Assembly: GCA_027484125.1 (NCBI GenBank)
Contig: JAIXUI010000075.1
Location: forward strand, 1 to 56,688
DNA: 56,688 nucleotides
Source of the DNA: Bacteroidota bacterium
GTDB taxonomy: Bacteria > Bacteroidota > Bacteroidia > UBA7662 > JAIXUI01
Reading direction: 5' to 3'
The notes beneath the pieces are model-generated. The model was given only the letters and a program-made list of their open reading frames with translations. It was not told where the DNA came from and searched no databases. The position numbers and the translations under genes were made by a program. Shown here one piece after another: positions 8,401 through 16,327 of the stretch (position 1 is its first letter; every line of letters begins with the position of its first letter).

Positions 8401-9195
8401 TTATTCCTTAGATTTTGAGCTGCTTCTGCTTGAGCTGCTCCCTGATGAAGAGGAGCTTCTTCTTGAAGAGGAGCTTCTGCTGGAGCGTTTTGATTTACTA
8501 GTATCTGAAAGTCCACTTATCAACAGATAAACACCTAGGTAGTAAGCGAGATAATAGACAATCTTCAACTCATCTAAAGGTTCCATGTATAGGTCATAAA
8601 TCAGAAATATAAAGGCAGAATAAATCACCGCTGAACCTGAAAAAATAAGTTCGAAGGTGGTGTTTGGCACTCTGTTTCTTCGGTTTAATGCTGCTAAAAC
8701 AAAAACTGACATAAACAGCAAGGCGCCAATAGCGGGTACTCTAGCACTTTGAACAGTAGTGAATATTTGATAACCGATAAATCCAAGCGCAATTACTACA
8801 GGCAAGCCAAAGAATGGATTCGATTTCAAATACGCTTCTTCGTGTTCAAACTTGCGCTCTTGTCCAAAGCCCATTAAAAAGCCAATCGCCAACAATCCAT
8901 AAGTTAACGGTATTTCATAGAATAGGTTGGTGGGCTTTCCTTTAGAAATCTCAGCGTTGTTATCGATGAATAACACCAGGGTCTCAGCAGCAATGATGGC
9001 TAATACGCCAAGGGTAAATCCTAATCCTGAACTCGATATGAACGAGCCTGGATTGGGTCTGGTGATAAACAAGGCAAGGGCGGTGAGCAGTGTGATGATC
9101 CTGAACACTGTTAGAGCTTCCGGAGCATCAACCATGGAAATGAACACCACTGAGGCTACTGCCAGGAAATACAAAATCTGTAAATTCTTTTGCAT
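8401..9195 (-). CDS. Hypothetical multi-pass membrane protein with Ser/Arg-rich tail
   Basis: A 264-residue protein with about eight hydrophobic helices covering residues 4-230, including VASVVFISMVDAPEALTVF, ITLLTALALFI and GLLAIGFLMGFG. The last 32 residues are almost only Ser, Arg and Lys, with runs such as SSRSSSSRR. I do not recognise the family. The ATG at 9195 is preferred to the TTG one codon upstream because a perfect -7 element TACTTTTG lies 17 bases before it. It lies upstream of rplU on the same strand but rplU has its own promoter. The low-complexity tail is encoded by imperfectly repeated gaagaggagcttct-like units, so its length may vary between strains. Confidence 0.7.
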   Translation of the reverse strand: MQKNLQILYFLAVASVVFISMVDAPEALTVFRIITLLTALALFITRPNPGSFISSSGLGFTLGVLAIIAAETLVLFIDNNAEISKGKPTNLFYEIPLTYGLLAIGFLMGFGQERKFEHEEAYLKSNPFFGLPVVIALGFIGYQIFTTVQSARVPAIGALLFMSVFVLAALNRRNRVPNTTFELIFSGSAVIYSAFIFLIYDLYMEPLDELKIVYYLAYYLGVYLLISGLSDTSKSKRSSRSSSSRRSSSSSGSSSSRSSSKSKE

Positions 9196-9212
9196 CAAAG
9201 AGGGCTTTGCCT

Positions 9213-9220
9213 CAAAAGTA
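9213..9220 (-). promoter_or_regulatory. -7 promoter element of the Ser/Arg-tail membrane protein gene
   Basis: The minus strand reads TACTTTTG, a perfect TAnnTTTG, ending 17 bases before the ATG at 9195. No good -33 element is visible. Confidence 0.45.
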
Positions 9221-9328
9221 ACGTAATTTCCACCACTACTCGACCATCATTCTTTCTAAAAAACCTCAAATTAAGATTGATTCTAAACAAAAGCCATTCC
9301 CCTTTGTACTTTAGAACAAAATTTCACT

Positions 9329-11458
9329 ATGAACCGAAAACAGCTCGCCGGAACGGCCCGTCTGTTGCTGGAACATTTCAAGCTCGATGAGCGGGAGTTT
9401 CTGCTTAAAGAGCAGTTTCACCGCTTTAGGTCTGATGATGTATATAATGTTCCCGACTTTGTACAAGAACTATTTCATTTTTCTTCTGCTTTAGACGTCT
9501 CATTTCTTGAAGAAACTTTTCCCGAGGATAAGTTTTTGGTTGTTCTTCAGGACTTATCTCTCCCTCTTTTAGTTTTTATTAAAAAGCCGGGTGAGTCTAT
9601 TCCTTTGCTTTGCTTACCAGACCGTAAGGCCAAGCATGCTTATTGTTTGATAAACCCTGATGGCTCCCGTTCTATGTTTACCGTAGAACAACTTAAAACT
9701 TGGTCCAAAGATTTTTACAGGGAAGAAAAATCGGGAAATGTTTATGCGCTTAGCATTTATGAGTCCACCTCAATCTTAGGTGCAGCTTCGAAGGAAGAAC
9801 ACCATCCTACTCCTTGGCAACGTCTGGTAAAACTCATGCTTGCCGAACGAAATGAAATTGGATATATCTATTTGTATGCAGTTGTAACCGGCTTACTAAG
9901 TCTTTCTCTACCTCTTGGTATTCAGGCAATTGTAAGTTTTATTTCCGGTGGGGTTATCTTCAATTCCGTAACCTTGCTCATCACATTTGTGCTGCTTGGA
10001 GTTATCTTAACAGGGGCGTTGCAAGTGATGCAGCTTAACATGGTGGAATTGCTTCAGCGACGAATGTTTACCCGAATTTCCCTTGAATTTGCAGTAAAGA
10101 TTCCCCGTTTTAAATTCGGTTCAGTAGGGAAAGTATTTCTGCCTGAGGTTCTTAACCGTTTTTTCGATACTCCGGCATTGATGAAAGCCATGCCTAAATT
10201 ACTCATCGACTTAACTGCTAACGTAGTTACTGTGATGTTTGGCCTCATCTTACTCTCTTTTTATCACCCATTCTTTGTGTTCTATGGAATGTTGGTGATC
10301 GCTTTGCTTATTATTTCTTTCCGATTATTGGGCAAAAAAGGACTTGCTACTAGCATCAAGGAGTCCAAGAAAAAATATGAAATAGCTGGATGGTTGCAGG
10401 ATTTGTCTCGCAACTATATGACATTCAGGACGCTGCCCTCATTCAACATCGCGATGGACAAGACCGACCGCTTGTTGAACGACTATTTAAGTGCAAGAAA
10501 GAAACACTACGCCATTCTTGTCTCCCACTATGTGGCTCTTATCGTATTTAAAACTTTGATTCTTGGTGGTCTATTGATTATCGGAACTCAATTGGTCATC
10601 AATCGTGAAATTTCACTTGGTCAGTTTATTGCTTCAGAATTAGTTATTGTACTTATTCTGGGTGCTATTGAGAAGCTGGTTTCTACCATGGACGTCATTT
10701 ATGATGCACTCACCTCCATCGATAAAATAGGCCACGTTTCTGATATCCCGGTGGATGAACTTCCTGAAATGAATGGCGTTCAAATTCGCGATGTTCGATT
10801 GGAACTAAAGCAGTTAAGGACCTCCAATTTATCCCCCTTGTCGCTAACCTTAGAACCGGGTGAGAAAATTGGCGTACTAGGACTCTCAAAACTTCAGCGG
10901 CTTGAATTACTGAATACATTAGAAGGTGACATTCTCCCCAAAGGTGGTCACGTGATGTATGGCAATGTTAATTTGTTAGACGCTGATCGGTTATCGGTTA
11001 GAAACATCATTCACAAAGTAACCGATGCTCAATTGGTAGAAGGAACCCTAGAAGAGAACATAAGCTTAGGGCTCAATACCGTTTCTTATAAAAATATGTA
11101 CGATGCGGTTGTTGAGTCTGGGCTTGAACAGGTATTAGCTGGACTTCCATCCCGACTTGACACTGTTCTCGACCCAGGTAATGCTTTTTTCTCACCGGAA
11201 TTAAGAGCAAGAATTATATATGCTAGAATGCTCGCTATCGGGGCTCAACTTTGGCTTGTAGATGACTTTTTGGGTGATAATGACCTGAAAACAATGGCCG
11301 AATTGAGCGAAAAAATCTTTAAACAGCCTGTGAGCATGCTCTATTTCAGCAACAATCCCTTCATTCTTAGAAACTGCGATAGGATTTTAGTTTACAAAGA
11401 GGATGGTACAACAGCATGGACCAGTGGAAAGAACTGGACTAACCTCTTTAACTTATAA
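9329..11458 (+). CDS. ABC exporter-type protein with degenerate nucleotide-binding domain
   Basis: A 709-residue protein with the architecture of type I secretion ABC proteins: an N-terminal soluble domain (about 1-155), a six-helix transmembrane domain (about 176-455) and a C-terminal ABC domain (about 480-709). The ABC domain has lost the residues for ATP turnover. Walker A reads GLSKLQRLE (518-526), with Arg for the Lys and no GKS/T. The Q-loop Gln is Thr565. The signature LSGGQ is FSPEL (621-625). The Walker B Asp645 is kept but the catalytic Glu is Asp646. The H-loop His is Asn675. All landmarks keep normal spacing in one frame, so this is divergence and not a frameshift. The N-domain has no recognisable C39 cysteine motif. 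The gene begins a tight operon with an HlyD-like and a TolC-like gene, pointing to a trans-envelope exporter whose energy source is unclear. Confidence 0.87.
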   Translation: MNRKQLAGTARLLLEHFKLDEREFLLKEQFHRFRSDDVYNVPDFVQELFHFSSALDVSFLEETFPEDKFLVVLQDLSLPLLVFIKKPGESIPLLCLPDRKAKHAYCLINPDGSRSMFTVEQLKTWSKDFYREEKSGNVYALSIYESTSILGAASKEEHHPTPWQRLVKLMLAERNEIGYIYLYAVVTGLLSLSLPLGIQAIVSFISGGVIFNSVTLLITFVLLGVILTGALQVMQLNMVELLQRRMFTRISLEFAVKIPRFKFGSVGKVFLPEVLNRFFDTPALMKAMPKLLIDLTANVVTVMFGLILLSFYHPFFVFYGMLVIALLIISFRLLGKKGLATSIKESKKKYEIAGWLQDLSRNYMTFRTLPSFNIAMDKTDRLLNDYLSARKKHYAILVSHYVALIVFKTLILGGLLIIGTQLVINREISLGQFIASELVIVLILGAIEKLVSTMDVIYDALTSIDKIGHVSDIPVDELPEMNGVQIRDVRLELKQLRTSNLSPLSLTLEPGEKIGVLGLSKLQRLELLNTLEGDILPKGGHVMYGNVNLLDADRLSVRNIIHKVTDAQLVEGTLEENISLGLNTVSYKNMYDAVVESGLEQVLAGLPSRLDTVLDPGNAFFSPELRARIIYARMLAIGAQLWLVDDFLGDNDLKTMAELSEKIFKQPVSMLYFSNNPFILRNCDRILVYKEDGTTAWTSGKNWTNLFNL

Positions 11459-11460
11459 GT

Positions 11461-12852
11461 ATGGCACATCAGGAAAAAGATGAATTGAAAGGGCTCGATC
11501 TCGTTTCTCTTGAGATGGTGAGCGATAAGAAGGTAGGGCGAATGACTGCTCGCTGGATGCTGGGCATTATGCTTTTGCTCTTTATTTGCTTGTTTTTGCC
11601 TTGGCAACAAAATATTCGTGGGTATGGCGTTTTAACCGCTTACACTCCTCAAGATAGGCCGCAAACCATTGAAACTACCATTGCCGGCAGAATTGAGAAA
11701 TGGTACGTCAAGGAAGGGCTATACGTAAAAAAAGGTGATACGATTTTGCTGATTTCGGAAATTAAAGACGACTACTTTAACCCCCAGCTAATCTCAAGAC
11801 TTAAAGAAGAAATCGACGCTAAGGAGTCTTCTATCATCTCGCTAGAGGATAAGGTTGCGGCTCTTTCAAGACAAATTGAAGCCAATAAGCAATCCTTGAA
11901 TTTAAACATGGAGCAAGCGCGAAATAAGTTGAAAATTGCACGGAATAAACTAAGCATCGACTCTATTCAACTGGTGGCGGCTCGCGTGGATGCAAAAATT
12001 GCGGACACTCAGTTAAAACGTCAAGAAAACCTTTATAAGCAGGGGTTAAGATCATTAGCAGAATTGGAAACGAGGGTTTTAAAAAATCAGGAAGCAGCAG
12101 CCAAATTGATAGCTGCGGAAAATAAATACTTACTCTCTCGCAACGAGCTCATCAACGCCGAGATAGAAATTAATGCTAAGCAGGCCGAATACACGGATAA
12201 AATTTCAAAAGCTGAGTCTGACAGGAATACCGCACTCAAAGATAAATTCGAAGCTTCAGGTGATTTAGCCAAAAAACGCAACTACTTGTCTAACATGGAA
12301 ATACGACAAGGTTTTTATGTCATTCGTGCTCCTCAAGATGGATATGTGGTGAAGGCTCTGAAACAGGGTATCGGACAAACCATCAAAGAACGAGAGGCGG
12401 TAGCTACCATCATGCCAGCTCGCTCTCGACTAGCGGTAGAGCTTTATATCAAAGCCATGGATGTGCCTTTGTTAAAAGTTGGTCAGCACGTTCGAGTGCA
12501 ATTCGATGGATGGCCTGCTATTCAGTTTTCCGGTTGGCCCAATTTATCTGTTGGTACTTTTGGTGGCCAGGTAGCGGTGATTGACTACATCGAAAGTGAG
12601 AAATCAACCTACCGAGTGCTCGTAATTCCTGACTCAAAAGACGAAGCCTGGCCTTGGCAGTTGCGTGTTGGTACTGGTGCCTATGGGTGGGCCATGCTAA
12701 ACGAAGTGCCGATTTGGTATGAGCTCTGGCGTCAATTCAACGGCTTCCCGCCTGATATGATAGACCAGTTTAGCAAGATGTCCGGAAGTAAGCAAGGCTC
12801 TAAGGACAAAGGAGAAGAAGATAAACCAAAGGATAAAGACAAAGCTAAGTGA
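11461..12852 (+). CDS. HlyD-family periplasmic adaptor (membrane fusion protein)
   Basis: A 463-residue adaptor that would link the inner-membrane ABC protein to an outer-membrane channel. A cytoplasmic N-terminus (about 1-31) is followed by one transmembrane helix (about 32-48), the first half of a lipoyl domain (IAGRIEKWYVKEGLYVKKGDTIL), a long alpha-helical hairpin with coiled-coil character (about 110-285), the second lipoyl half (FYVIRAPQDGYVVKALKQGIGQTI) and a beta-barrel region. The C-terminus is a highly charged low-complexity tail of Lys, Asp, Glu, Gly and Ser. It begins two bases after the ABC gene stop and ends five bases before the TolC-like start. Confidence 0.92.
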   Translation: MAHQEKDELKGLDLVSLEMVSDKKVGRMTARWMLGIMLLLFICLFLPWQQNIRGYGVLTAYTPQDRPQTIETTIAGRIEKWYVKEGLYVKKGDTILLISEIKDDYFNPQLISRLKEEIDAKESSIISLEDKVAALSRQIEANKQSLNLNMEQARNKLKIARNKLSIDSIQLVAARVDAKIADTQLKRQENLYKQGLRSLAELETRVLKNQEAAAKLIAAENKYLLSRNELINAEIEINAKQAEYTDKISKAESDRNTALKDKFEASGDLAKKRNYLSNMEIRQGFYVIRAPQDGYVVKALKQGIGQTIKEREAVATIMPARSRLAVELYIKAMDVPLLKVGQHVRVQFDGWPAIQFSGWPNLSVGTFGGQVAVIDYIESEKSTYRVLVIPDSKDEAWPWQLRVGTGAYGWAMLNEVPIWYELWRQFNGFPPDMIDQFSKMSGSKQGSKDKGEEDKPKDKDKAK

Positions 12853-12857
12853 GCTTT

Positions 12858-14288
12858 ATGAAGCATAAACTGCTGCTTTTCTTCTTTCTGGCAGGGCTTA
12901 ATACAAATTTGATAGCTCAAACGAAACTGGCTGCTTCTGACAGTGAATTGCCACTTTCATTGTTTTATCGGTTGCTGTTAGAGTTGCATCCTGTGGTTAA
13001 GCAGGCCCAATTGATGCCGCAAGCTGCCAATGCTAATCTTCTTCAAGCACGAGGGGCCTTCGACCCTGTGCTTCAATTTGCCTACGACGAAAAAACCTTC
13101 GACAAGAAGAATTACTATACGGTTAAAGAAGGTTATCTTAAACTACCTACCACTTTAGGTTTAGATTTTAAGGCTGGTTTTGAGTCAGTTACTGGTGATC
13201 GTGTAAACCCGGAAACAGCTACTCCACTCTCAGGCCTCGCAGTCGCCGGTGTTTCTGTTCCATTAGGGCGGAATTTACTCATCGACGACCGAAGGGCGAC
13301 TTTGCGCCAGGCAAGATTGTTTCGGGAGCAAGCCAAGGCCGAACAAGACAAGATGGTGCTGAAGTTCCTTTTTCAAGCTACCAAGGATTATGCAGAATGG
13401 TTGTTTCGTCAGAACAGGGTTAACTTTCTTCGCGAAGGGTATCGGATGGCGGATGAACGCTATCGTGCTGTGAGAGAGCGGGTGCTTCAAGGCGACTTGG
13501 CGGGTATTGATACCACTGAAGCTGTAATTGCTTTGAAAACTCGCGCCATTAGCCTTGCTCAAGCCGAAACGGATCTTCTCAATGCCCAATTATTTATTGC
13601 CGCTTATCTGTGGGATGAAAATGGGCGACCACTCGAATTAAATCCCTCCGTTCGCCCGGTAGCCGACCGTTCTGCTTTAAGTGTTTTCGCTCCCGATTCT
13701 ATCCGCCAACAGCTCGAACGTGCCCGCTTCAGCCATCCTGAAGTTAGAAAGCTGCTCTCAAAAATTGAACAAATCAAGGTGGAACGTTCTTTGGCGCGTA
13801 ATAACCTGCTGCCAGCCATCCAGCTAAATCTTAATGCCATTCAAACTTGGCCAGCTAATCAGGAGTTGTTAAACACTACTTTTATTCAACAGAATTACAA
13901 GATTGGAGCGTCGTTTTATATGCCTCTTTTCCTTAGAAAGGAGCGTGGAAAACTCCGTATGGTAAATTTTAAGCTCCTCGATCAGCAATGGGAATTAGAT
14001 CTTACCCGAAGGCAAGTAGAGGTTGGCATCAAAGAAGCTGCAAACGACTATCAGTTAGTCATCAATAACCTTGAGCTGCAACGTCAACTGGTTTTAGATT
14101 ATCTCAGGCTTCGCGACGGAGAGCAAATTCGTTTTGATAATGGGGAAAGCAATTTCTTTATGGTCAATACCAGGGAGGTGCAAATGATAGAATCACAAGT
14201 GAAACTTGCTGAGATGGAGGCCAAACAACTCAAAGCTTCTGCTGGACTCTGGTTTGCTGCAGGTCAATTTGAAGCATTGAAAAATTAA
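12858..14288 (+). CDS. TolC-family outer-membrane efflux channel
   Basis: A 476-residue outer-membrane channel protein. Signal peptide MKHKLLLFFFLAGLNTNLIAQ (residues 1-21), then the TolC-like helical repeats with ALPVVKQA-type openings (HPVVKQAQLMPQAANANLLQARGAFDP begins the first repeat), long heptad helices at 165-230 and 395-465 and a central strand region (SFYMPLFLRKERGKL). I choose the ATG at 12858 over the GTG three codons upstream because only it starts directly with the signal peptide and it leaves a five-base gap after the adaptor gene. It completes a type I-like export operon. No substrate gene is adjacent, so the cargo is unknown. Confidence 0.9.
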   Translation: MKHKLLLFFFLAGLNTNLIAQTKLAASDSELPLSLFYRLLLELHPVVKQAQLMPQAANANLLQARGAFDPVLQFAYDEKTFDKKNYYTVKEGYLKLPTTLGLDFKAGFESVTGDRVNPETATPLSGLAVAGVSVPLGRNLLIDDRRATLRQARLFREQAKAEQDKMVLKFLFQATKDYAEWLFRQNRVNFLREGYRMADERYRAVRERVLQGDLAGIDTTEAVIALKTRAISLAQAETDLLNAQLFIAAYLWDENGRPLELNPSVRPVADRSALSVFAPDSIRQQLERARFSHPEVRKLLSKIEQIKVERSLARNNLLPAIQLNLNAIQTWPANQELLNTTFIQQNYKIGASFYMPLFLRKERGKLRMVNFKLLDQQWELDLTRRQVEVGIKEAANDYQLVINNLELQRQLVLDYLRLRDGEQIRFDNGESNFFMVNTREVQMIESQVKLAEMEAKQLKASAGLWFAAGQFEALKN

Positions 14289-14313
14289 CCCCCATTTGTT
14301 CGAATGGCAAGCC

Positions 14314-14321
14314 TAGCTTTG
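14314..14321 (+). promoter_or_regulatory. -7 promoter element upstream of ndh
   Basis: TAGCTTTG, a perfect TAnnTTTG, 19 bases before the ATG at 14341, in the short gap after the TolC-like gene. It suggests that ndh has its own promoter and is not merely read through from the exporter operon. Confidence 0.5.
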
Positions 14322-14340
14322 TACTGGGCTAAACTATTTT

Positions 14341-15666
14341 ATGATGAAATTTTCTGCTAGGTTCGAGGGACGTTTTCCGCATGTTATAGTGGTAGGCGGT
14401 GGCTTTGCCGGGCTTGAGTTGGTAAGGCAGTTTAAAAATCAGCCCTTCGAGGTTACCCTCATCGATAAGCAGAACTTTCACACTTTTCAACCTTTGCTTT
14501 ATCAGCTAGCTTCAGGTGGAATAGGGCCAGACGGAATAGCTTACCCTTTGAGGAAAATAGTAGGCGTCATTCCGAACATTCGATTTAGAATGGCTGAAGT
14601 TCAAAGTGTGGATTTAGTCCAGAAATGTGTAAAAACCAATGTGGGGACTTTCCCATACGATTATCTCATTTTAGCTACTGGAGCAGCTACTCATTTCTTT
14701 GGAAATAAGGCCATTGAAGCACAAGCTTTTGGTCTAAAGTCCATTCAGGATGCCTTAGCGCTTAGAAGTTCTATTCTTCTGCGGTTTGAAAAGGCAATTA
14801 ATGCCTCCTCAAAAGACGAACGTTTAAGCCATTTGCACTTTGTAGTGGTTGGTGGAGGGCCTACTGGGGTGGAAACGGCTGGGGCTCTTATTGAAATGAA
14901 ACAGCATGTGCTTCCGGTGGATTACAGAGAACTGGATGCTTCTGAAATGAAGGTTACATTAATTGAAGCTTCTCCAAGAATTTTAGCTGCCATGTCCCCA
15001 ACTTCCTCCGAACGCGCTCGTTTAGACCTAGAACAAATGGGGGTGGAAGTTAAGCTGGGAGTTGCAGTTCAATCTTACCAGTCAGGAGTTATCCGGCTTT
15101 CGGATGGGGAAAACTTAAAAGCTGAGACGCTTATCTGGTCAGCAGGTGTTAAAGGAGCCTTTCCGGAGGGATTAGATGCATCATTGGTTGGAAAATCAAA
15201 CCGGTTAATGGTCAATCGCTATCTCCAACTTCAATCCCACCACGATGTTTGGGTGGTTGGAGATGTTGCCTTGGTGGTTGGCGATGAACAATATCCTAAC
15301 GGGCACCCCATGGTGGCTCCTGTAGCAGTTCAACAAGCCAAAATAGCAGCATTCAATATTAAAAGCCAAGCTAACGGAAAACCTTTACGAGCGTTTAAGT
15401 ACCGAGATAATGGCTCTATGGCTACTATTGGTCGTCATAAAGCCGTTATGGAGGCTATGGGTTTTAAACTTTCCGGTATTTTGGCCTGGCTTGGATGGAT
15501 GTTTTTACATTTGATGCTTCTGGTTGGATTCCGAAACCGACTGATAGTATTTATCAACTGGATGTGGAATTACTTCAGCTATCAAAGAGCGATAAGATTG
15601 ATTACGCGACAAGATGTTTTTACCGGACAAAATCAGAAGAGTGCGTATCAAAACGAAAACCAATAG
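14341..15666 (+). CDS. ndh: Type II NADH dehydrogenase (NADH:quinone oxidoreductase)
   Basis: A 441-residue single-subunit flavoenzyme that passes electrons from NADH to quinone without pumping protons. The FAD-binding Rossmann motif VVGGGFAGLE is at about 18-27, followed by the NDH-2 signature HTFQPLLYQLA; the NADH-binding Rossmann motif VVVGGGPTGVE is at about 176-186. The quinone-site region APVAVQQA (about 327-334) is present. A hydrophobic/amphipathic C-terminal segment (about 373-425, with WMFLHLMLLVGFRNR) would dock it to the inner membrane. The 3' end overlaps the convergent response-regulator gene by 47 bases, so the last residues are encoded opposite that gene's C-terminus. Confidence 0.94.
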   Translation: MMKFSARFEGRFPHVIVVGGGFAGLELVRQFKNQPFEVTLIDKQNFHTFQPLLYQLASGGIGPDGIAYPLRKIVGVIPNIRFRMAEVQSVDLVQKCVKTNVGTFPYDYLILATGAATHFFGNKAIEAQAFGLKSIQDALALRSSILLRFEKAINASSKDERLSHLHFVVVGGGPTGVETAGALIEMKQHVLPVDYRELDASEMKVTLIEASPRILAAMSPTSSERARLDLEQMGVEVKLGVAVQSYQSGVIRLSDGENLKAETLIWSAGVKGAFPEGLDASLVGKSNRLMVNRYLQLQSHHDVWVVGDVALVVGDEQYPNGHPMVAPVAVQQAKIAAFNIKSQANGKPLRAFKYRDNGSMATIGRHKAVMEAMGFKLSGILAWLGWMFLHLMLLVGFRNRLIVFINWMWNYFSYQRAIRLITRQDVFTGQNQKSAYQNENQ

Positions 15667-16327
15667 TCGGAATATTGGTGATTTTGAGGGTTGAATCGCT
15701 TTGTAAGTACTTTCGAAGCCTAGAAATAAACACATCAAGACTTCTTCCGAGGAAATAGTCATCGCGTCCCCAAAGTTTAATTAGGATTTGCTCTCTTTTT
15801 AATACTTGATTGGGGTGTTGAAAGAATAGTTTCAGTAATGAAGCCTCTTTAGGCGTTAACCGCTGTTTTCCATCAGGACCTTCTAAGGTGAGGTTGAGGT
15901 AGTCGAGCTTGAAAAGGCCGGCATTATCTATTTCAACGCTTGTTTCAATAGCGTTTGGAGTGTTTTGAATCCTTTTCAGCGCAATGAGTATCCGCAATTC
16001 AAGTTCTTCAATAGAAAAAGGTTTCGTCATATAATCATCGGCGCCTAATTTCAAGCCTTTGATACGATCATCTTTTTCACCTCTGGCACTTAAATAAATG
16101 AGTGGGATTTCCGGATTCTTCTGCTTCATTTTCTCTCCTAAACTGAATCCATCTAACCTTGGAAGCATGACATCACAAACCACCAAGTCGAAGTCATGTT
16201 TGCAGAAAATGTTCCAGGCTTTTTCGCCATCAGCTGCCACTACAACCTTGTATCCTGATTGCTCTAAGTTATCAGCCAGCAAGAAGGAGAGGCTGTTGTC
16301 GTCTTCAACTAAAAGAATTTTTTTCAT
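15620..16327 (-). CDS. OmpR/PhoB-family response regulator
   Basis: A 235-residue transcription factor. The receiver domain (1-120) has the acidic pair E8-D9-D10, the phosphoacceptor D52 (VVCDVMLPRLDG), the conserved Ser80 and Lys102. The C-terminal winged-helix DNA-binding domain (about 135-230) has LTPKEASLLKLF, the recognition-helix region GRSLDVFISRLRKYL and the wing IPTIGFRF. It is translationally coupled to the sensor kinase: its ATG overlaps the kinase TGA (ATGA). Four phased TTAACA-like boxes in front of the kinase gene are plausible targets of this protein. The 3' end runs 47 bases into the convergent ndh gene. Confidence 0.95.
   Translation of the reverse strand: MKKILLVEDDNSLSFLLADNLEQSGYKVVVAADGEKAWNIFCKHDFDLVVCDVMLPRLDGFSLGEKMKQKNPEIPLIYLSARGEKDDRIKGLKLGADDYMTKPFSIEELELRILIALKRIQNTPNAIETSVEIDNAGLFKLDYLNLTLEGPDGKQRLTPKEASLLKLFFQHPNQVLKREQILIKLWGRDDYFLGRSLDVFISRLRKYLQSDSTLKITNIPTIGFRFDTHSSDFVR

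Noticed and set aside
8401-8500. Short repeated units as a CRISPR or tandem-repeat array
   Set aside because: The units are codons of the Ser/Arg-rich tail, irregular in length and without spacers.
8325-8516. A 63-codon minus-strand frame rich in Ala and Glu
   Set aside because: It is an alternative frame of the Ser/Arg repeat and runs across the rplU promoter.
10949-10954. CACGTG, the centre of a parS-like site
   Set aside because: The flanks do not continue the GTTTCACGTGAAAC-like palindrome and it lies inside the ABC gene; no credible parS was found in the window.
10880-11420. Frameshift or pseudogene as explanation for the missing ABC motifs
   Set aside because: The frame is continuous to the normal end, all degenerate motifs lie at the correct spacing in that one frame and codon use does not change.
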